Shown here: one piece after another, positions 48,766 to 57,750 of the stretch
Layout: each line of letters begins with the position of its first letter
How positions within the stretch are numbered: the stretch's first letter is position 1
Assembly: GCA_027489535.1 (NCBI GenBank)
Contig: JAIXZO010000006.1
Location: 62,001 to 126,000 of the forward strand
From: Hyphomicrobiales bacterium
GTDB taxonomy: Bacteria > Pseudomonadota > Alphaproteobacteria > Rhizobiales > Beijerinckiaceae
Length of the DNA: 64,000 bases
Reading direction: 5' to 3'
Position numbers and translations under genes: made by a program
Notes under the pieces: model-generated
The model's database searches: none
What the model was told of the DNA's origin: nothing
Seen by the model: the letters and a program-made list of their open reading frames with translations, nothing else

Positions 48766-50247
48766 TCAAGCCCACCAGCGGTCGGGCGCGGTGAAGCGGC
48801 CGGCCGCCTTCTCGATCACCTCGCCGACGGAGAACAGCGTCTCCTCGTCGAAGGGACGACCGATGAGCTGCAATCCGAGCGGCAACCCGTCCGACGACAG
48901 GCCGGCGGGCAGCGCGAGGCCGGGCAGGCCGGCCATGTTCACCGTCACCGTGAAGACGTCGTTGAGATACATCTCGACCGGATCGGCCGCGCCCATCTCG
49001 CCGACGCCGAAGGCGGGCGACGGCGTGGCGGGAGTGAGGATCGCGTCGACGCCTGCGGCGTAGACCGTCTCGAAGTCGCGCTTGATCAGCGTGCGGATCT
49101 GCTGGGCGCGGACGTAATAGGCGTCGTAATAGCCCGCCGACAGCACATAGGTGCCGATCATGATGCGGCGGCGCACTTCCTTGCCGAAGCCCGCGGCGCG
49201 CGTGTTCTCGTACATCTCCGCGATGTCCTTGCCCGGCACGCGCAAGCCGTAGCGGACGCCGTCATAGCGGGCGAGGTTCGAGGAGGCTTCCGCCGGGGCG
49301 ACGATGTAATAGGCCGGCAGCGCGTATTTGGTGTGCGGCAGCGAGACCTCGACGATCTCCGCGCCCGCCTCGCGCAGCCATTCGATGCCCTGCATCCACA
49401 GCGCCTCGATCTCGGACGACATGCCGTCGACGCGGTATTCCTTCGGAATGCCGATCTTCATGCCCTTGATCGAGCGGCCGACGGCGGCCTCGTAATCCGG
49501 TACGGCGATGTCGGCCGACGTTGTGTCCTTGGCGTCGTGGCCCGCCATCGAGCGCAGCAGGATCGCGGTGTCGCGCACCGTCTTGGCGATGGGGCCGGCC
49601 TGATCGAGCGACGAGGCGAAGGCGACGATGCCCCAGCGCGAGCAGCGGCCGTAAGTCGGCTTGATGCCGACGGTGCCGGTGAAGGCCGCCGGCTGGCGGA
49701 TCGAGCCGCCGGTATCCGTCGCCGTCGCTCCGAGGCAGAGATCCGCCGCGACCGCCGCCGACGAGCCGCCCGAGGAGCCGCCCGGCACGAGCTGCGCATT
49801 CGAACCCGGACGCCGCCAAGGCGACACGGCGGGGCCGAAGGCCGAGGACTCGTTGGACGAACCCATGGCGAATTCGTCGTTGTTGAGCTTGCCCAACATC
49901 ACCGCGCCGTCGCGCCAGAGCTGAGAAGTGACGGTCGATTCATAGGCCGGCACGAAGTTGCGAAGGATGTTCGAGCCCGCCGTCGTGCGCACGCCTTCGG
50001 TGGCGTAGAGATCCTTGATGCCGAGCGGAATGCCTTCGAGCGGCCCCGCCGCGCCCTTGGCGATGCGGTCGTCCGACGCCTTCGCCATCGCGAGGGCCTT
50101 GTCCGGCGTCTCGAGCACATAGGCGTTGAGGTCGCGCGCCTTCTCGACCGCCGAGACGAATGCTCCCGTCAGTTCGACGGCGGAGAGCGACTTGTTCGCC
50201 AGCGCGTCGCGCGCCTCCGCGAGGGTGAGCTTGGTGGGATCGGTCAT
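48766..50247 (-). CDS. gatA: Aspartyl/glutamyl-tRNA amidotransferase subunit A
   Basis: Amidase-signature enzyme of 493 aa that releases ammonia from Gln for GatB. Catalytic Lys in [21 protein letters not shown] (~76), and the Ser-cis-Ser-Lys core in [38 protein letters not shown] (~150-187). The ATG at 50247 lies 4 nt after the gatC stop; upstream in-frame extension would run into gatC. Confidence 0.97.
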   Translation of the reverse strand: MTDPTKLTLAEARDALANKSLSAVELTGAFVSAVEKARDLNAYVLETPDKALAMAKASDDRIAKGAAGPLEGIPLGIKDLYATEGVRTTAGSNILRNFVPAYESTVTSQLWRDGAVMLGKLNNDEFAMGSSNESSAFGPAVSPWRRPGSNAQLVPGGSSGGSSAAVAADLCLGATATDTGGSIRQPAAFTGTVGIKPTYGRCSRWGIVAFASSLDQAGPIAKTVRDTAILLRSMAGHDAKDTTSADIAVPDYEAAVGRSIKGMKIGIPKEYRVDGMSSEIEALWMQGIEWLREAGAEIVEVSLPHTKYALPAYYIVAPAEASSNLARYDGVRYGLRVPGKDIAEMYENTRAAGFGKEVRRRIMIGTYVLSAGYYDAYYVRAQQIRTLIKRDFETVYAAGVDAILTPATPSPAFGVGEMGAADPVEMYLNDVFTVTVNMAGLPGLALPAGLSSDGLPLGLQLIGRPFDEETLFSVGEVIEKAAGRFTAPDRWWA

Positions 50248-50251
50248 CGCG

Positions 50252-50539
50252 TTATTCCACCACCTTCGGGACCACGAAAAACCCGTCCTCGGAGACGGGC
50301 GCATTGCCCGTCACCTTTTCGGGGAAGCCGCCGTCGGTCACTGCGTCCACGCGCTTCTTCATCGCCATCGGGGTGACGGAGGTCATGGGCTCGACGCCCG
50401 TCACGTCCACTTCGCCGAGCTGTTCGACGAAGGCGAGAATGGCATTGAGTTCGCTTTGGAGGTTGGGGACCTCCTCGTCGGTGACGGCGATGCGCGCGAG
50501 ATGCGCGATGCGCCGAACGGTCGCCTGATCGACGGACAT
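50252..50539 (-). CDS. gatC: Aspartyl/glutamyl-tRNA amidotransferase subunit C
   Basis: Small stabilising subunit of 95 aa wrapping GatA and GatB. Motifs: [57 protein letters not shown] and the C-terminal [18 protein letters not shown], both typical. First gene of the gat operon. Confidence 0.97.
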   Translation of the reverse strand: MSVDQATVRRIAHLARIAVTDEEVPNLQSELNAILAFVEQLGEVDVTGVEPMTSVTPMAMKKRVDAVTDGGFPEKVTGNAPVSEDGFFVVPKVVE

Positions 50540-50642
50540 GGATGCTCCGGAAGGGGGCGGGACTGCGCGCGGGTTCGGCCGCGTTCTAGAGCATTTCCGC
50601 GCAAAGTGGAATCCGGCTCGGCCGGGAAACGACGAACGCCGC

Positions 50643-51341
50643 TTACGCCGCGAACGCCTTCCCCTTTTCCGGCACGAGCACCTTCGTCTTCTCGCCCTCC
50701 ATGGCGGCGACGAATTCGTCGGCGTTCGGGGCGATGATGGGGAACGTGCCGTAGTGGCAGGGAATGACGGTTTTGAAGGTGAAGAAGCGTTTCACCGCGA
50801 GCGCCGCGGTCTTCGCACCCATGGTGAAGCGGTCGCCGATGGGGACGATGCCGATCTGGGGCGCGTGGATTTCGTTGATCAGCGCCATGTCGCCGAACAG
50901 GTCCGTGTCGCCCATGTGGTAGACGGTCGGCTCGCCCGCAGCCTTCACGATCACACCGTTGGCATTGCCGAGCGGGAAGCCCACGCCGGCCTCCACCATG
51001 CCGGCCGAATGATCGGCACGCACGAGCGTGACCTCGAATCCGCCGACGTCGGCGGTGCCGCCGGTATTCATCGGGCTGAAGGTCTTCAGGCCCTGGCTCG
51101 CGAGCCACATCAGCAGTTCGTAGTTCGACACCACTGTCGCGCCGGTTTCGGCCGCGATGGCGAGCGTGTCGCCCACATGGTCGCCGTGGCCGTGGGTGAC
51201 GAGGATATGCGTCACGCCGCGCACGGCCGCGTCGCGATCTCCGCCGAATCCGGGATTGCCGGTGAAGAACGGGTCGATCAGCACCGCTTTGTCGGCAAAA
51301 TCGAGCCTGAACGCGGAATGGCCGTACCAAGTGATGTTCAT
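50643..51341 (-). CDS. Metal-dependent hydrolase, UPF0173 family (MBL fold)
   Basis: Protein of 232 aa. N-terminus [30 protein letters not shown] is characteristic of UPF0173 (YtkL-like). Metal site: [30 protein letters not shown] and the last His in [12 protein letters not shown]. Hydrolytic substrate not established for the family. Monocistronic next to the gat operon. Confidence 0.9.
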   Translation of the reverse strand: MNITWYGHSAFRLDFADKAVLIDPFFTGNPGFGGDRDAAVRGVTHILVTHGHGDHVGDTLAIAAETGATVVSNYELLMWLASQGLKTFSPMNTGGTADVGGFEVTLVRADHSAGMVEAGVGFPLGNANGVIVKAAGEPTVYHMGDTDLFGDMALINEIHAPQIGIVPIGDRFTMGAKTAALAVKRFFTFKTVIPCHYGTFPIIAPNADEFVAAMEGEKTKVLVPEKGKAFAA

Positions 51342-51471
51342 GACCGTCTCTCCCTCGCGTGATCGCGGGGAGAGAATAGCGCACCCCGCCGCCGGGTGAA
51401 GCGGGAACCACGAACCGGATCGAGCGCGGGCCCGGGTGACCGGCCGCGCGTTTCCGTGCTACGGCCGAACC

Positions 51472-51990
51472 ATGAATTCATCCGCCACGCCCTCCGACGC
51501 GATGCCCTTCGACGAAATCTTGGCCTTGCCCCGCGGCGCGCGCCTCATGGGCCTCGATCTCGGCACCAAGACGATCGGACTGGCGCTGACCGACGTCGAA
51601 CGCCGCATCGCGTCGCCGCTCGAGACCATCAGGCGCGTGAAATTCCGCCAGGACGCGGAACGGCTGCTGATTCTGGCCGAAAAGTTCGACGTGGCGAGGC
51701 TCATTCTCGGCCTGCCGCTGAACATGGACGGCAGCGAGGGGCCGCGCGCCCAAGCCACGCGCGCCTTCGCCCGCAATCTCGCGCAATTGACGCCCATTCC
51801 GATCCACTTTCAGGACGAGCGGCTTTCCACCGCCGCCGTGACGCGGACGCTGCTGGAAGCCGACGCCTCGCGCGCGCGGCGCAGCGAGCTCGTGGACAAA
51901 ATGGCCGCGGCCTACATCCTCCAAGGTCTGCTCGATCGGCTCGCGACCATCGCGCGCGCCGAGGCCGACCGCCGCGACGACATGCTCTGA
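51472..51990 (+). CDS. ruvX: Putative Holliday-junction resolvase / pre-16S rRNA nuclease (YqgF/RuvX)
   Basis: RNase H-fold protein of 172 aa. Motifs: [28 protein letters not shown] (first acidic residue), [27 protein letters not shown], and [44 protein letters not shown] (Glu and Asp catalytic residues). The ATG at 51472 is chosen because the N-terminal extension from 51436 lacks a ribosome-binding site. Essential family in many bacteria, linked to 16S rRNA 5'-end processing. Confidence 0.92.
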   Translation: MNSSATPSDAMPFDEILALPRGARLMGLDLGTKTIGLALTDVERRIASPLETIRRVKFRQDAERLLILAEKFDVARLILGLPLNMDGSEGPRAQATRAFARNLAQLTPIPIHFQDERLSTAAVTRTLLEADASRARRSELVDKMAAAYILQGLLDRLATIARAEADRRDDML

Positions 51991-52009
51991 CCCCCGCCCG
52001 AGACCCGTG

Positions 52010-52939
52010 ATGCCCGACGTTCTTTCGAGCCTGATTCCCGTTTTCCTCGTCATCGTCGTCGGGTGGTTCACCAAATTCACGAAGACCGTGAACGATCAGC
52101 AATGGGCCGGCTTCGAGAAGGTCACCTATTTCGTGCTGTTTCCGGCGGTGATCATCGAGACGCTGGTGAAGGCGGATCTTTCGCGGGTACCGATCCTCGG
52201 CGTCGGCGGGGCGTTGGTCGCAGCCATCCTGACGATGAGCGCCATCCTGTTGACGCTGCGGGGATGGCTGTCGGCCCGGCTGAACATGGACGGACCGGCC
52301 TTCACCTCCGTGTTTCAGGGCGCCACGCGCTGGAACACCTTCGTGGCGCTCGCCGTCTCGGGCAGCCTCTACGGGCCGATGGGCCTGACGCTGTCGGCCG
52401 TCGCCATCGGCGCGATGATTCCGCTGCTCAACGTGCTCGCGATCGGCGTGCTGTCGCGCTACGCCTCGGCCACCCCGCTGACGGCGAAGGGCTTCCTCGT
52501 CACCTTGGTGAAGAACCCGTTCGTGTGGTCCTGCATGATCGGCATCGGCCTCAACGTCGTCGGCCTGCCGATCCCGAAGACGATTCTCAACGCAACCGAG
52601 GTGCTCGGCCGCGCATCGCTCGCCGCGGGCCTTCTGGTGGTGGGCGCGGGTCTCGAAATCGGTCGACTCCACCGCCCCGGTCCCGCGCTCGGCCTGTCCC
52701 TCGTGCTCAAGCTCGTCGCCATGCCGGTCTTCGCGACCGGGTTTGCGACGCTTTTCGGCGTTACCGGAACGGGTCTCGGCGTCGTGGTGGTCAGCACGGC
52801 GGTCCCCACGGCCGGCGGGGCCTACATTCTGGCCCGCCAGATGGGCGGCGATGCGCCCTTGATGGCTGAAATCCTTACGATTCAGACGCTCGTCGCCATG
52901 CTGACCATGCCGCTCGCCATCGTCGTTCTGGGCGGCTGA
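52010..52939 (+). CDS. AEC family transporter (auxin efflux carrier-like)
   Basis: Inner-membrane protein of 309 aa with about ten helices. Motifs: LIPVFLVIVVGWFTKFTKTV, VTYFVLFPAVIIETLVKADLS, FQGATRWNTFVALAVSGSLYGPMGLTLSAVAIGAMIPLLN and TAVPTAGGAYILARQMGGDAPLMAEILTIQTLVAMLTMPLAI. Bacterial members carry malate, malonate or similar acids; substrate unknown here. The ATG at 52010 is preferred over the GTG at 52007. It is 19 nt after ruvX, so probably co-transcribed. Confidence 0.88.
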   Translation: MPDVLSSLIPVFLVIVVGWFTKFTKTVNDQQWAGFEKVTYFVLFPAVIIETLVKADLSRVPILGVGGALVAAILTMSAILLTLRGWLSARLNMDGPAFTSVFQGATRWNTFVALAVSGSLYGPMGLTLSAVAIGAMIPLLNVLAIGVLSRYASATPLTAKGFLVTLVKNPFVWSCMIGIGLNVVGLPIPKTILNATEVLGRASLAAGLLVVGAGLEIGRLHRPGPALGLSLVLKLVAMPVFATGFATLFGVTGTGLGVVVVSTAVPTAGGAYILARQMGGDAPLMAEILTIQTLVAMLTMPLAIVVLGG

Positions 52940-53172
52940 AACGGTCGTTCGAGGGGCGTTAAGTCGCCGTTCAGCATGTGCGGCAGGACGCAATTAACCG
53001 AAAGACGCTTCCGAACGCGGCATGTTCCGACCAATTTCGATCCGACGACGCCGGACGGGGCAGCCCGACGGCGAAGCTGGAGAGAGCGGTCGGATCGGTC
53101 ATGCGTCAGTTCAGCGTACCGACCGCAACTCGCCAAATCATTTGAATCAAATAGGTTGATACGGAGACGGAC

Positions 53173-53415
53173 ATGACTTTTCACGATGCGAAGGGGCCGG
53201 AGCACATGACCATCGAGGTCTTCGGACAAGACGTGGAACCGGCGGACGAGCGCGACGAAGGCATGCGCGCCGAAGACGTCGCGGTCTACATCTCCCAGAT
53301 GAGCGACGAAATGAGCCGCATGGCACGGGCCAACGGCCTCGATCTTCTCGCCTATTTCCTCGACATGGCGCGGCTCGAAGCCCGCGCGCGGTCGGGCAAG
53401 TTCGACATCAGCTGA
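53173..53415 (+). CDS. Conserved small acidic protein of unknown function (80 aa)
   Basis: Predicted protein of 80 aa, with an ATG preceded by GGAGACGG. The core [41 protein letters not shown] is amphipathic helical and resembles short proteins widespread in alphaproteobacteria that carry [28 protein letters not shown]. It is acidic with no Cys or membrane segment. Its stop overlaps the converging dprA stop region by 8 bp. The 233 bp upstream (52940-53172) hold no gene; they should contain its promoter. Confidence 0.75.
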   Translation: MTFHDAKGPEHMTIEVFGQDVEPADERDEGMRAEDVAVYISQMSDEMSRMARANGLDLLAYFLDMARLEARARSGKFDIS

Positions 53416-54664
53416 CGGCGCCGGCCAGCGACACGCGCTGGCCTCCGTGCCGGATCAATCGCCCGAGCAATTCGAGTTCGATCAGCATCCGGTGAACGGT
53501 CCTCGAATCGAGGCCCGAAATTCTCACGAGTTCGTCCACGCCCACCGGCGCGGGCCCCATCAGTTCAACGAGGCGCTCGAAATCCCCCCGGGGCGCGTCG
53601 TCATAGTCGTCTCCCGAAGAAGCCCCGTGCGGCGGGTCCCCGGTCTCGCGTACCGCCGACGGCGGCTCCTCGGAGTCGTTTCCAAATTCGTAGTCGAAGT
53701 CGAATTCGTCCCATAAGGGCTCGTCCCCCTCCTCGGGGCCGTCCTCGCGGGCATGCGTTCCGAAATCCTCCCGCCCCAAAAGTGGCGCCACCGCCTCGAT
53801 CACATGCTCCGCGGAGGTGACGAGGGTCGCTCCGTTGCGGATCAGGTCGTTGGTGCCGTCCGCACGCGGATCGAGCGGCGAGCCCGGCACGGCGAAGACC
53901 TCCCTGCCCTGCTCGCCCGCAAAGCGCGCCGTGATCAGCGAGCCGGATCGATGCGCCGCCTCCACCACCACCACGCCGAACGACAGGCCGGAGATGATGC
54001 GGTTGCGCCGCGGGAAGTCGCGCCCGCGCGGTACCCAGCCCAACGGCATTTCCGTGACGATCAGGCCGACCTCGCCGATCCGCTCGTACAAGGCGACGTT
54101 CTCGGCCGGATAGGGCTTGTCGAGCCCGCCCGCCAGCACCGCCACGGTCCCGGTCTCCAGCGCCGCGCGATGCGCCGCCGTGTCGATGCCGCGCGCGAGG
54201 CCGGAAACGAGCACGAAGCCCGCCCGCCCCAGATCACGCGCCATCGTTTCAGCGACGCGCAGCCCCACCGCAGACGCATTGCGCGAGCCCACCATGCCGA
54301 TGCCCGGCGCTTCGAGAAGCTCGACGCGGCCCTTCACCGTCACGAGCGGCGGCGGCGAATCCACATTGGCGAGCAACCGGCCGTATTCCGGGTCGCCCGT
54401 CGCGACGATGCGGCCGCCGAGCCGCTCGGTCTTTTCGATTTCCCGTTCGGCTTCGTCGCGGGTGCAGATCTTGGCGGTGCGGCCGGCCTTGGCGTTGAGC
54501 GCCGGAAGGGCCTCGACCGCCGCCGCAGCCCCGCCGAAGCGGTTGATCAGGGCGCGGAACGTGCGCGGGCCCACGCCCTCGCTGCGGGCGAGGCGGAGCC
54601 AATCGAGGCGTTGCGAATCGGTAAGGCCGGGGCCGGGATGTTTCGAAAATAAGTCGTCGTTCAA
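53408..54664 (-). CDS. dprA: DNA-processing protein DprA
   Basis: Cytoplasmic protein of 418 aa that loads RecA onto incoming single-stranded DNA during transformation. N-terminal helix-hairpin-helix part ([32 protein letters not shown]). Rossmann core (~115-320) with [69 protein letters not shown] and [35 protein letters not shown]-terminal winged helix ([43 protein letters not shown]). An acidic linker lies at ~330-355. The start is assigned to the TTG at 54664, overlapping the plsY stop as TTGA; no better start exists. Confidence 0.94.
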   Translation of the reverse strand: MNDDLFSKHPGPGLTDSQRLDWLRLARSEGVGPRTFRALINRFGGAAAAVEALPALNAKAGRTAKICTRDEAEREIEKTERLGGRIVATGDPEYGRLLANVDSPPPLVTVKGRVELLEAPGIGMVGSRNASAVGLRVAETMARDLGRAGFVLVSGLARGIDTAAHRAALETGTVAVLAGGLDKPYPAENVALYERIGEVGLIVTEMPLGWVPRGRDFPRRNRIISGLSFGVVVVEAAHRSGSLITARFAGEQGREVFAVPGSPLDPRADGTNDLIRNGATLVTSAEHVIEAVAPLLGREDFGTHAREDGPEEGDEPLWDEFDFDYEFGNDSEEPPSAVRETGDPPHGASSGDDYDDAPRGDFERLVELMGPAPVGVDELVRISGLDSRTVHRMLIELELLGRLIRHGGQRVSLAGAVS

Positions 54665-55257
54665 CCCTTCGCTCCGATCCTGCCTTCCGTCCCCGCCCGC
54701 AAGCGGGCGATGTTGGCCCGGTGCTTCCACCAAAGCAGGGCCGCGAGGAACGCAAGAACAAGAGCCTCGGAACGATCGCCCATGAAGGCGAGAACGACCG
54801 GCGTCAGGGCGCTCGCCACGAGCGCCGAAAGCGAAGAGTAGCGGGTGATCGTCGCCGTGGCGAGCCACAGCGCGATGCAGGCGAGCGCCGCCGGCCAAGA
54901 CAGCGCGAACAGCAGGCCGATGAAGGTCGCGACGCCCTTGCCGCCTTGAAAGCGAAGCCAGACGGGGAAGAGATGGCCGAGAAAAGCGGCGACGCCGGCC
55001 ACCATGCCCGCTTCCGCGCCCCAGCGCTGCGCGACGAGCACCGCGACCGTCCCCTTGAGGCCGTCCAGCAACAGCGTCGCCGCCGCGAGACCCTTGCGGC
55101 CGGTGCGCAGCACGTTGGTCGCGCCGATATTGCCGGAACCGATGGCGCGGATGTCGCCCGCCCCGCCCATTTTCGTGAGCAGCAGGCCGTAGGGCACGGA
55201 GCCCATCAGGTAGCCGAAGACGCCGGCGAGCAGGAGAACGAGCGGAGCGCCGGTCAT
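54661..55257 (-). CDS. plsY: Glycerol-3-phosphate acyltransferase PlsY
   Basis: Inner-membrane enzyme of 198 aa transferring acyl from acyl phosphate to glycerol 3-phosphate, the first step of phospholipid synthesis. Motifs: [39 protein letters not shown], and [16 protein letters not shown]. Five hydrophobic segments as expected. The ATG overlaps the pyrC' stop (ATGA, 55254-55257). Confidence 0.96.
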   Translation of the reverse strand: MTGAPLVLLLAGVFGYLMGSVPYGLLLTKMGGAGDIRAIGSGNIGATNVLRTGRKGLAAATLLLDGLKGTVAVLVAQRWGAEAGMVAGVAAFLGHLFPVWLRFQGGKGVATFIGLLFALSWPAALACIALWLATATITRYSSLSALVASALTPVVLAFMGDRSEALVLAFLAALLWWKHRANIARLRAGTEGRIGAKG

Positions 55258-56546
55258 GCCTCGTGCACCACGCGGCCGCCGACCATGGTCATGTGGACGA
55301 CGCCTTGAAGCCGCGCCTCGTCGAAGGGCGTATTCTTGCAGATGGAATGCAGCGACGCCGGGTCGAGCACGTAGGGCTCTTCGGGATCGAACAGGATCAG
55401 ATCGGCCGGCGCGCCGACCTGCAGGCGGCCCTGCGGCAGGCCGAGGATCTCCGCCGGGCGCGTCGACATGGCGCGCAGCAGCGGCACCAGCTCGATCTGC
55501 CCGGAATGAACCAAACGCAGGCCCACCGAAAGCATGGTCTGCAGGCCGATCGCGCCGTTCGCCGATTCCGCGAAGGTCTGCCGCTTGGTCTCGACGTCCT
55601 GCGGATCGTGGTCCGATACGATGACGTCGATGACGCCCTCGGCGAGCCCCGCGACCACCGCCATGCGGTCGTCCTCGTGACGCAGCGGCGGCGAGAGCTT
55701 GAGGAAGGTGCGGTACGGGCCGATGTCGTTTTCGTTCAGCGCGAGACTGTTGATCGACACGCCGCAGGTGACGGGCAAGCCCGCCTTCTTCGCCGCCCGC
55801 ATGATGTCCACCGAGTCCGCGCAGGAGATCATCGCCGCATGATAACGGCCGCGCGTCAGGCGCACGAGCCGCAGATCGCGCTCGAGCATCAGCGTCTCGG
55901 CTTCGCGCGGGATGCCCGGCAGGCCGAGGCGGGAGGCGAGTTCGCCCTCGTTCATGACGCCGCCCGCGAGCCGAGGCTCTTCGACGTGCTGGACGATGAG
56001 AGCGTCGAAATCGCGCGCATAGGTCAGCGCGCGGCGCATCACGAGGGGATCGGCCAGCGCCTTCGCGCCGTCGGTGAAGTAGGCGGCTCCGGCCGCCTGC
56101 AACAATCCGATTTCCGTCATCTCCGCGCCGTGCAGGCCCTTGGTGAGCGCCGCGGCGGGCAGCATCCGCACGGCCGCAGTGTCGCGGGCGCGGCGGATGA
56201 GGAAGTCGACCACGGCGGGGTCGTCCACCGGCGGATCGGTATCGGGCATGCACACGACGGTCGTGACCCCGCCCGCGGCGGCGGCGCGCCCGGCGGAGGC
56301 CAACGTCTCGCGATGCTCCGCGCCGGGCTCGCCGACGAAGGCGCGCAGGTCGATCAGGCCGGGCGCCAGCGTCATGCCGCCCGCATCGATCACGCGCACA
56401 CCCTTGGGAGGAACCGAAACGTCTATGCCCGGCCCGAGATCGGCGATAAGGCCGGCGACGACGATGAGGTGGCCGTGTTCCTGCCGACCCGAGGCGGGGT
56501 CTACGAGGTTCGCGTTGCGGATGATGATCGGACGGGGTTCGGTCAT
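55254..56546 (-). CDS. pyrC': Dihydroorotase-like protein lacking the HxH metal site (PyrC'/PyrX, probably non-catalytic)
   Basis: Amidohydrolase-fold protein of 430 aa directly downstream of pyrB. Active type I dihydroorotases have DxHxHxREPG at this place; here the segment is [22 protein letters not shown], so both metal-binding His are replaced. The later SDHAPH becomes SDHDPQD. The rest of the fold is intact (NxN-like region [48 protein letters not shown]). Known for the family: such inactive paralogues form a structural complex with aspartate transcarbamoylase in several proteobacteria. An active dihydroorotase should therefore be encoded elsewhere in the genome. Confidence 0.88.
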   Translation of the reverse strand: MTEPRPIIIRNANLVDPASGRQEHGHLIVVAGLIADLGPGIDVSVPPKGVRVIDAGGMTLAPGLIDLRAFVGEPGAEHRETLASAGRAAAAGGVTTVVCMPDTDPPVDDPAVVDFLIRRARDTAAVRMLPAAALTKGLHGAEMTEIGLLQAAGAAYFTDGAKALADPLVMRRALTYARDFDALIVQHVEEPRLAGGVMNEGELASRLGLPGIPREAETLMLERDLRLVRLTRGRYHAAMISCADSVDIMRAAKKAGLPVTCGVSINSLALNENDIGPYRTFLKLSPPLRHEDDRMAVVAGLAEGVIDVIVSDHDPQDVETKRQTFAESANGAIGLQTMLSVGLRLVHSGQIELVPLLRAMSTRPAEILGLPQGRLQVGAPADLILFDPEEPYVLDPASLHSICKNTPFDEARLQGVVHMTMVGGRVVHEA

Positions 56547-56550
56547 GGCG

Positions 56551-57492
56551 TCACCCGTTCGGCAGGTTGGAGGCGAGCGCCTCGAGCACGGCCATGCGCA
56601 CCGCGACGCCCATCTCGACCTGCTCGCGGATGAGCGATTGCGCGCCGTCGGCGATGTCGGAGGCGATTTCGACCCCCCGGTTCATCGGGCCGGGATGCAT
56701 CACGAGGGCGTCCGGCTTCGCATGGGCGAGCTTTTCGGCATCCAGGCCGTAGAAATGGAAATATTCCTTCACGCTCGGCACGAAGCTGCCGTTCATGCGC
56801 TCGCGCTGCAGACGCAGCATCATCACGATGTCCGCGCCGCGCAGGCCCTCGCGCATCGAGGTGAACACCTTGCAGCCCATCCGGTCGAGGCCCGCCGGCA
56901 GCAGCGTCGTCGGGCCGATCGCCCGCACTTCCGCGCCGAGCGCGTTGAGCAGGATGATGTTGGAGCGCGCCACCCGCGAATGCAGGATGTCGCCGCAGAT
57001 CGCCACGACCAACCCGCGGATGTCGCCCTTGTTGCGGCGGATCGTCAGCGCGTCCAGCAGCGCCTGCGTCGGGTGCTCATGCGCGCCGTCGCCCGCATTG
57101 ATGACCGAGCAGTCGACCTTGCGCGCCAGAAGCTGCACCGCGCCCGCCGCGTGGTGGCGCACGACGATGAGGTCCGGCCGCATGGCGTTGAGCGTCATCG
57201 CCGTGTCGATCAGCGTCTCGCCCTTCTTGATGGACGAGGAGGCCACCGACATGTTCATCACGTCCGCCCCGAGCCGCTTGCCCGCCAGCTCGAACGAGGA
57301 CTGCGTGCGGGTGGAGGACTCGAAGAACAGGTTGATCTGCGTGCGGCCCCGCAGCGTCGTCTTCTTCTTCTCGACCAGACGAGAGACTTCGACGGCGCGG
57401 TCGGCCATGTCGAGCAGCGTCGTGATGTCGGCGGGCGACAATCCCTCGATGCCGAGGAGATGGCGGTGCGGGAAGACGGGCGGGGTGCTCAT
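56551..57492 (-). CDS. pyrB: Aspartate carbamoyltransferase catalytic subunit
   Basis: Enzyme of 313 aa making N-carbamoyl-L-aspartate for pyrimidine synthesis. Carbamoyl-phosphate site [20 protein letters not shown] (~56-75), [13 protein letters not shown]-type region ([17 protein letters not shown]), [20 protein letters not shown], and the aspartate-binding MLRLQRERM plus [12 protein letters not shown]. No regulatory subunit pyrI is adjacent, as expected for the class with a dihydroorotase-like partner. The intergenic gap to pyrC' is 4 nt. Divergent from topA with a 258-bp spacer. Confidence 0.96.
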   Translation of the reverse strand: MSTPPVFPHRHLLGIEGLSPADITTLLDMADRAVEVSRLVEKKKTTLRGRTQINLFFESSTRTQSSFELAGKRLGADVMNMSVASSSIKKGETLIDTAMTLNAMRPDLIVVRHHAAGAVQLLARKVDCSVINAGDGAHEHPTQALLDALTIRRNKGDIRGLVVAICGDILHSRVARSNIILLNALGAEVRAIGPTTLLPAGLDRMGCKVFTSMREGLRGADIVMMLRLQRERMNGSFVPSVKEYFHFYGLDAEKLAHAKPDALVMHPGPMNRGVEIASDIADGAQSLIREQVEMGVAVRMAVLEALASNLPNG

Positions 57493-57750
57493 GAAAGCCG
57501 AGCCTTATGGAAAATCAGGCCCCGCGGCAAGGCGGACGACGGCGGCCGCGCCGACGGTCCACAGACGGACGACGTCCGCATCCGCCCGCTTCGCGCGCAC
57601 CGCACCGATCGGCGGCGATAAAACCGGTCTCGATCCCGCGCCCCGCCCCCGCGCAGGCTTCCTTTGCGTCGCAACGGATTTGACACGGGTCGGGTGTTCA
57701 ACCACCTTCCGCCGCTCTTGCGGCCATTTTGCCGACCTGAAGGACTTTCC

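Noticed and set aside
48412-50376. Long plus-strand open frame opposite gatA and the small membrane protein
   Set aside because: Mirror of gatA codon bias; no ribosome-binding site or recognisable fold.
55254-56546. Active dihydroorotase (pyrC)
   Set aside because: The metal-binding HxH is missing, so the catalytic name was not used despite clear overall homology.
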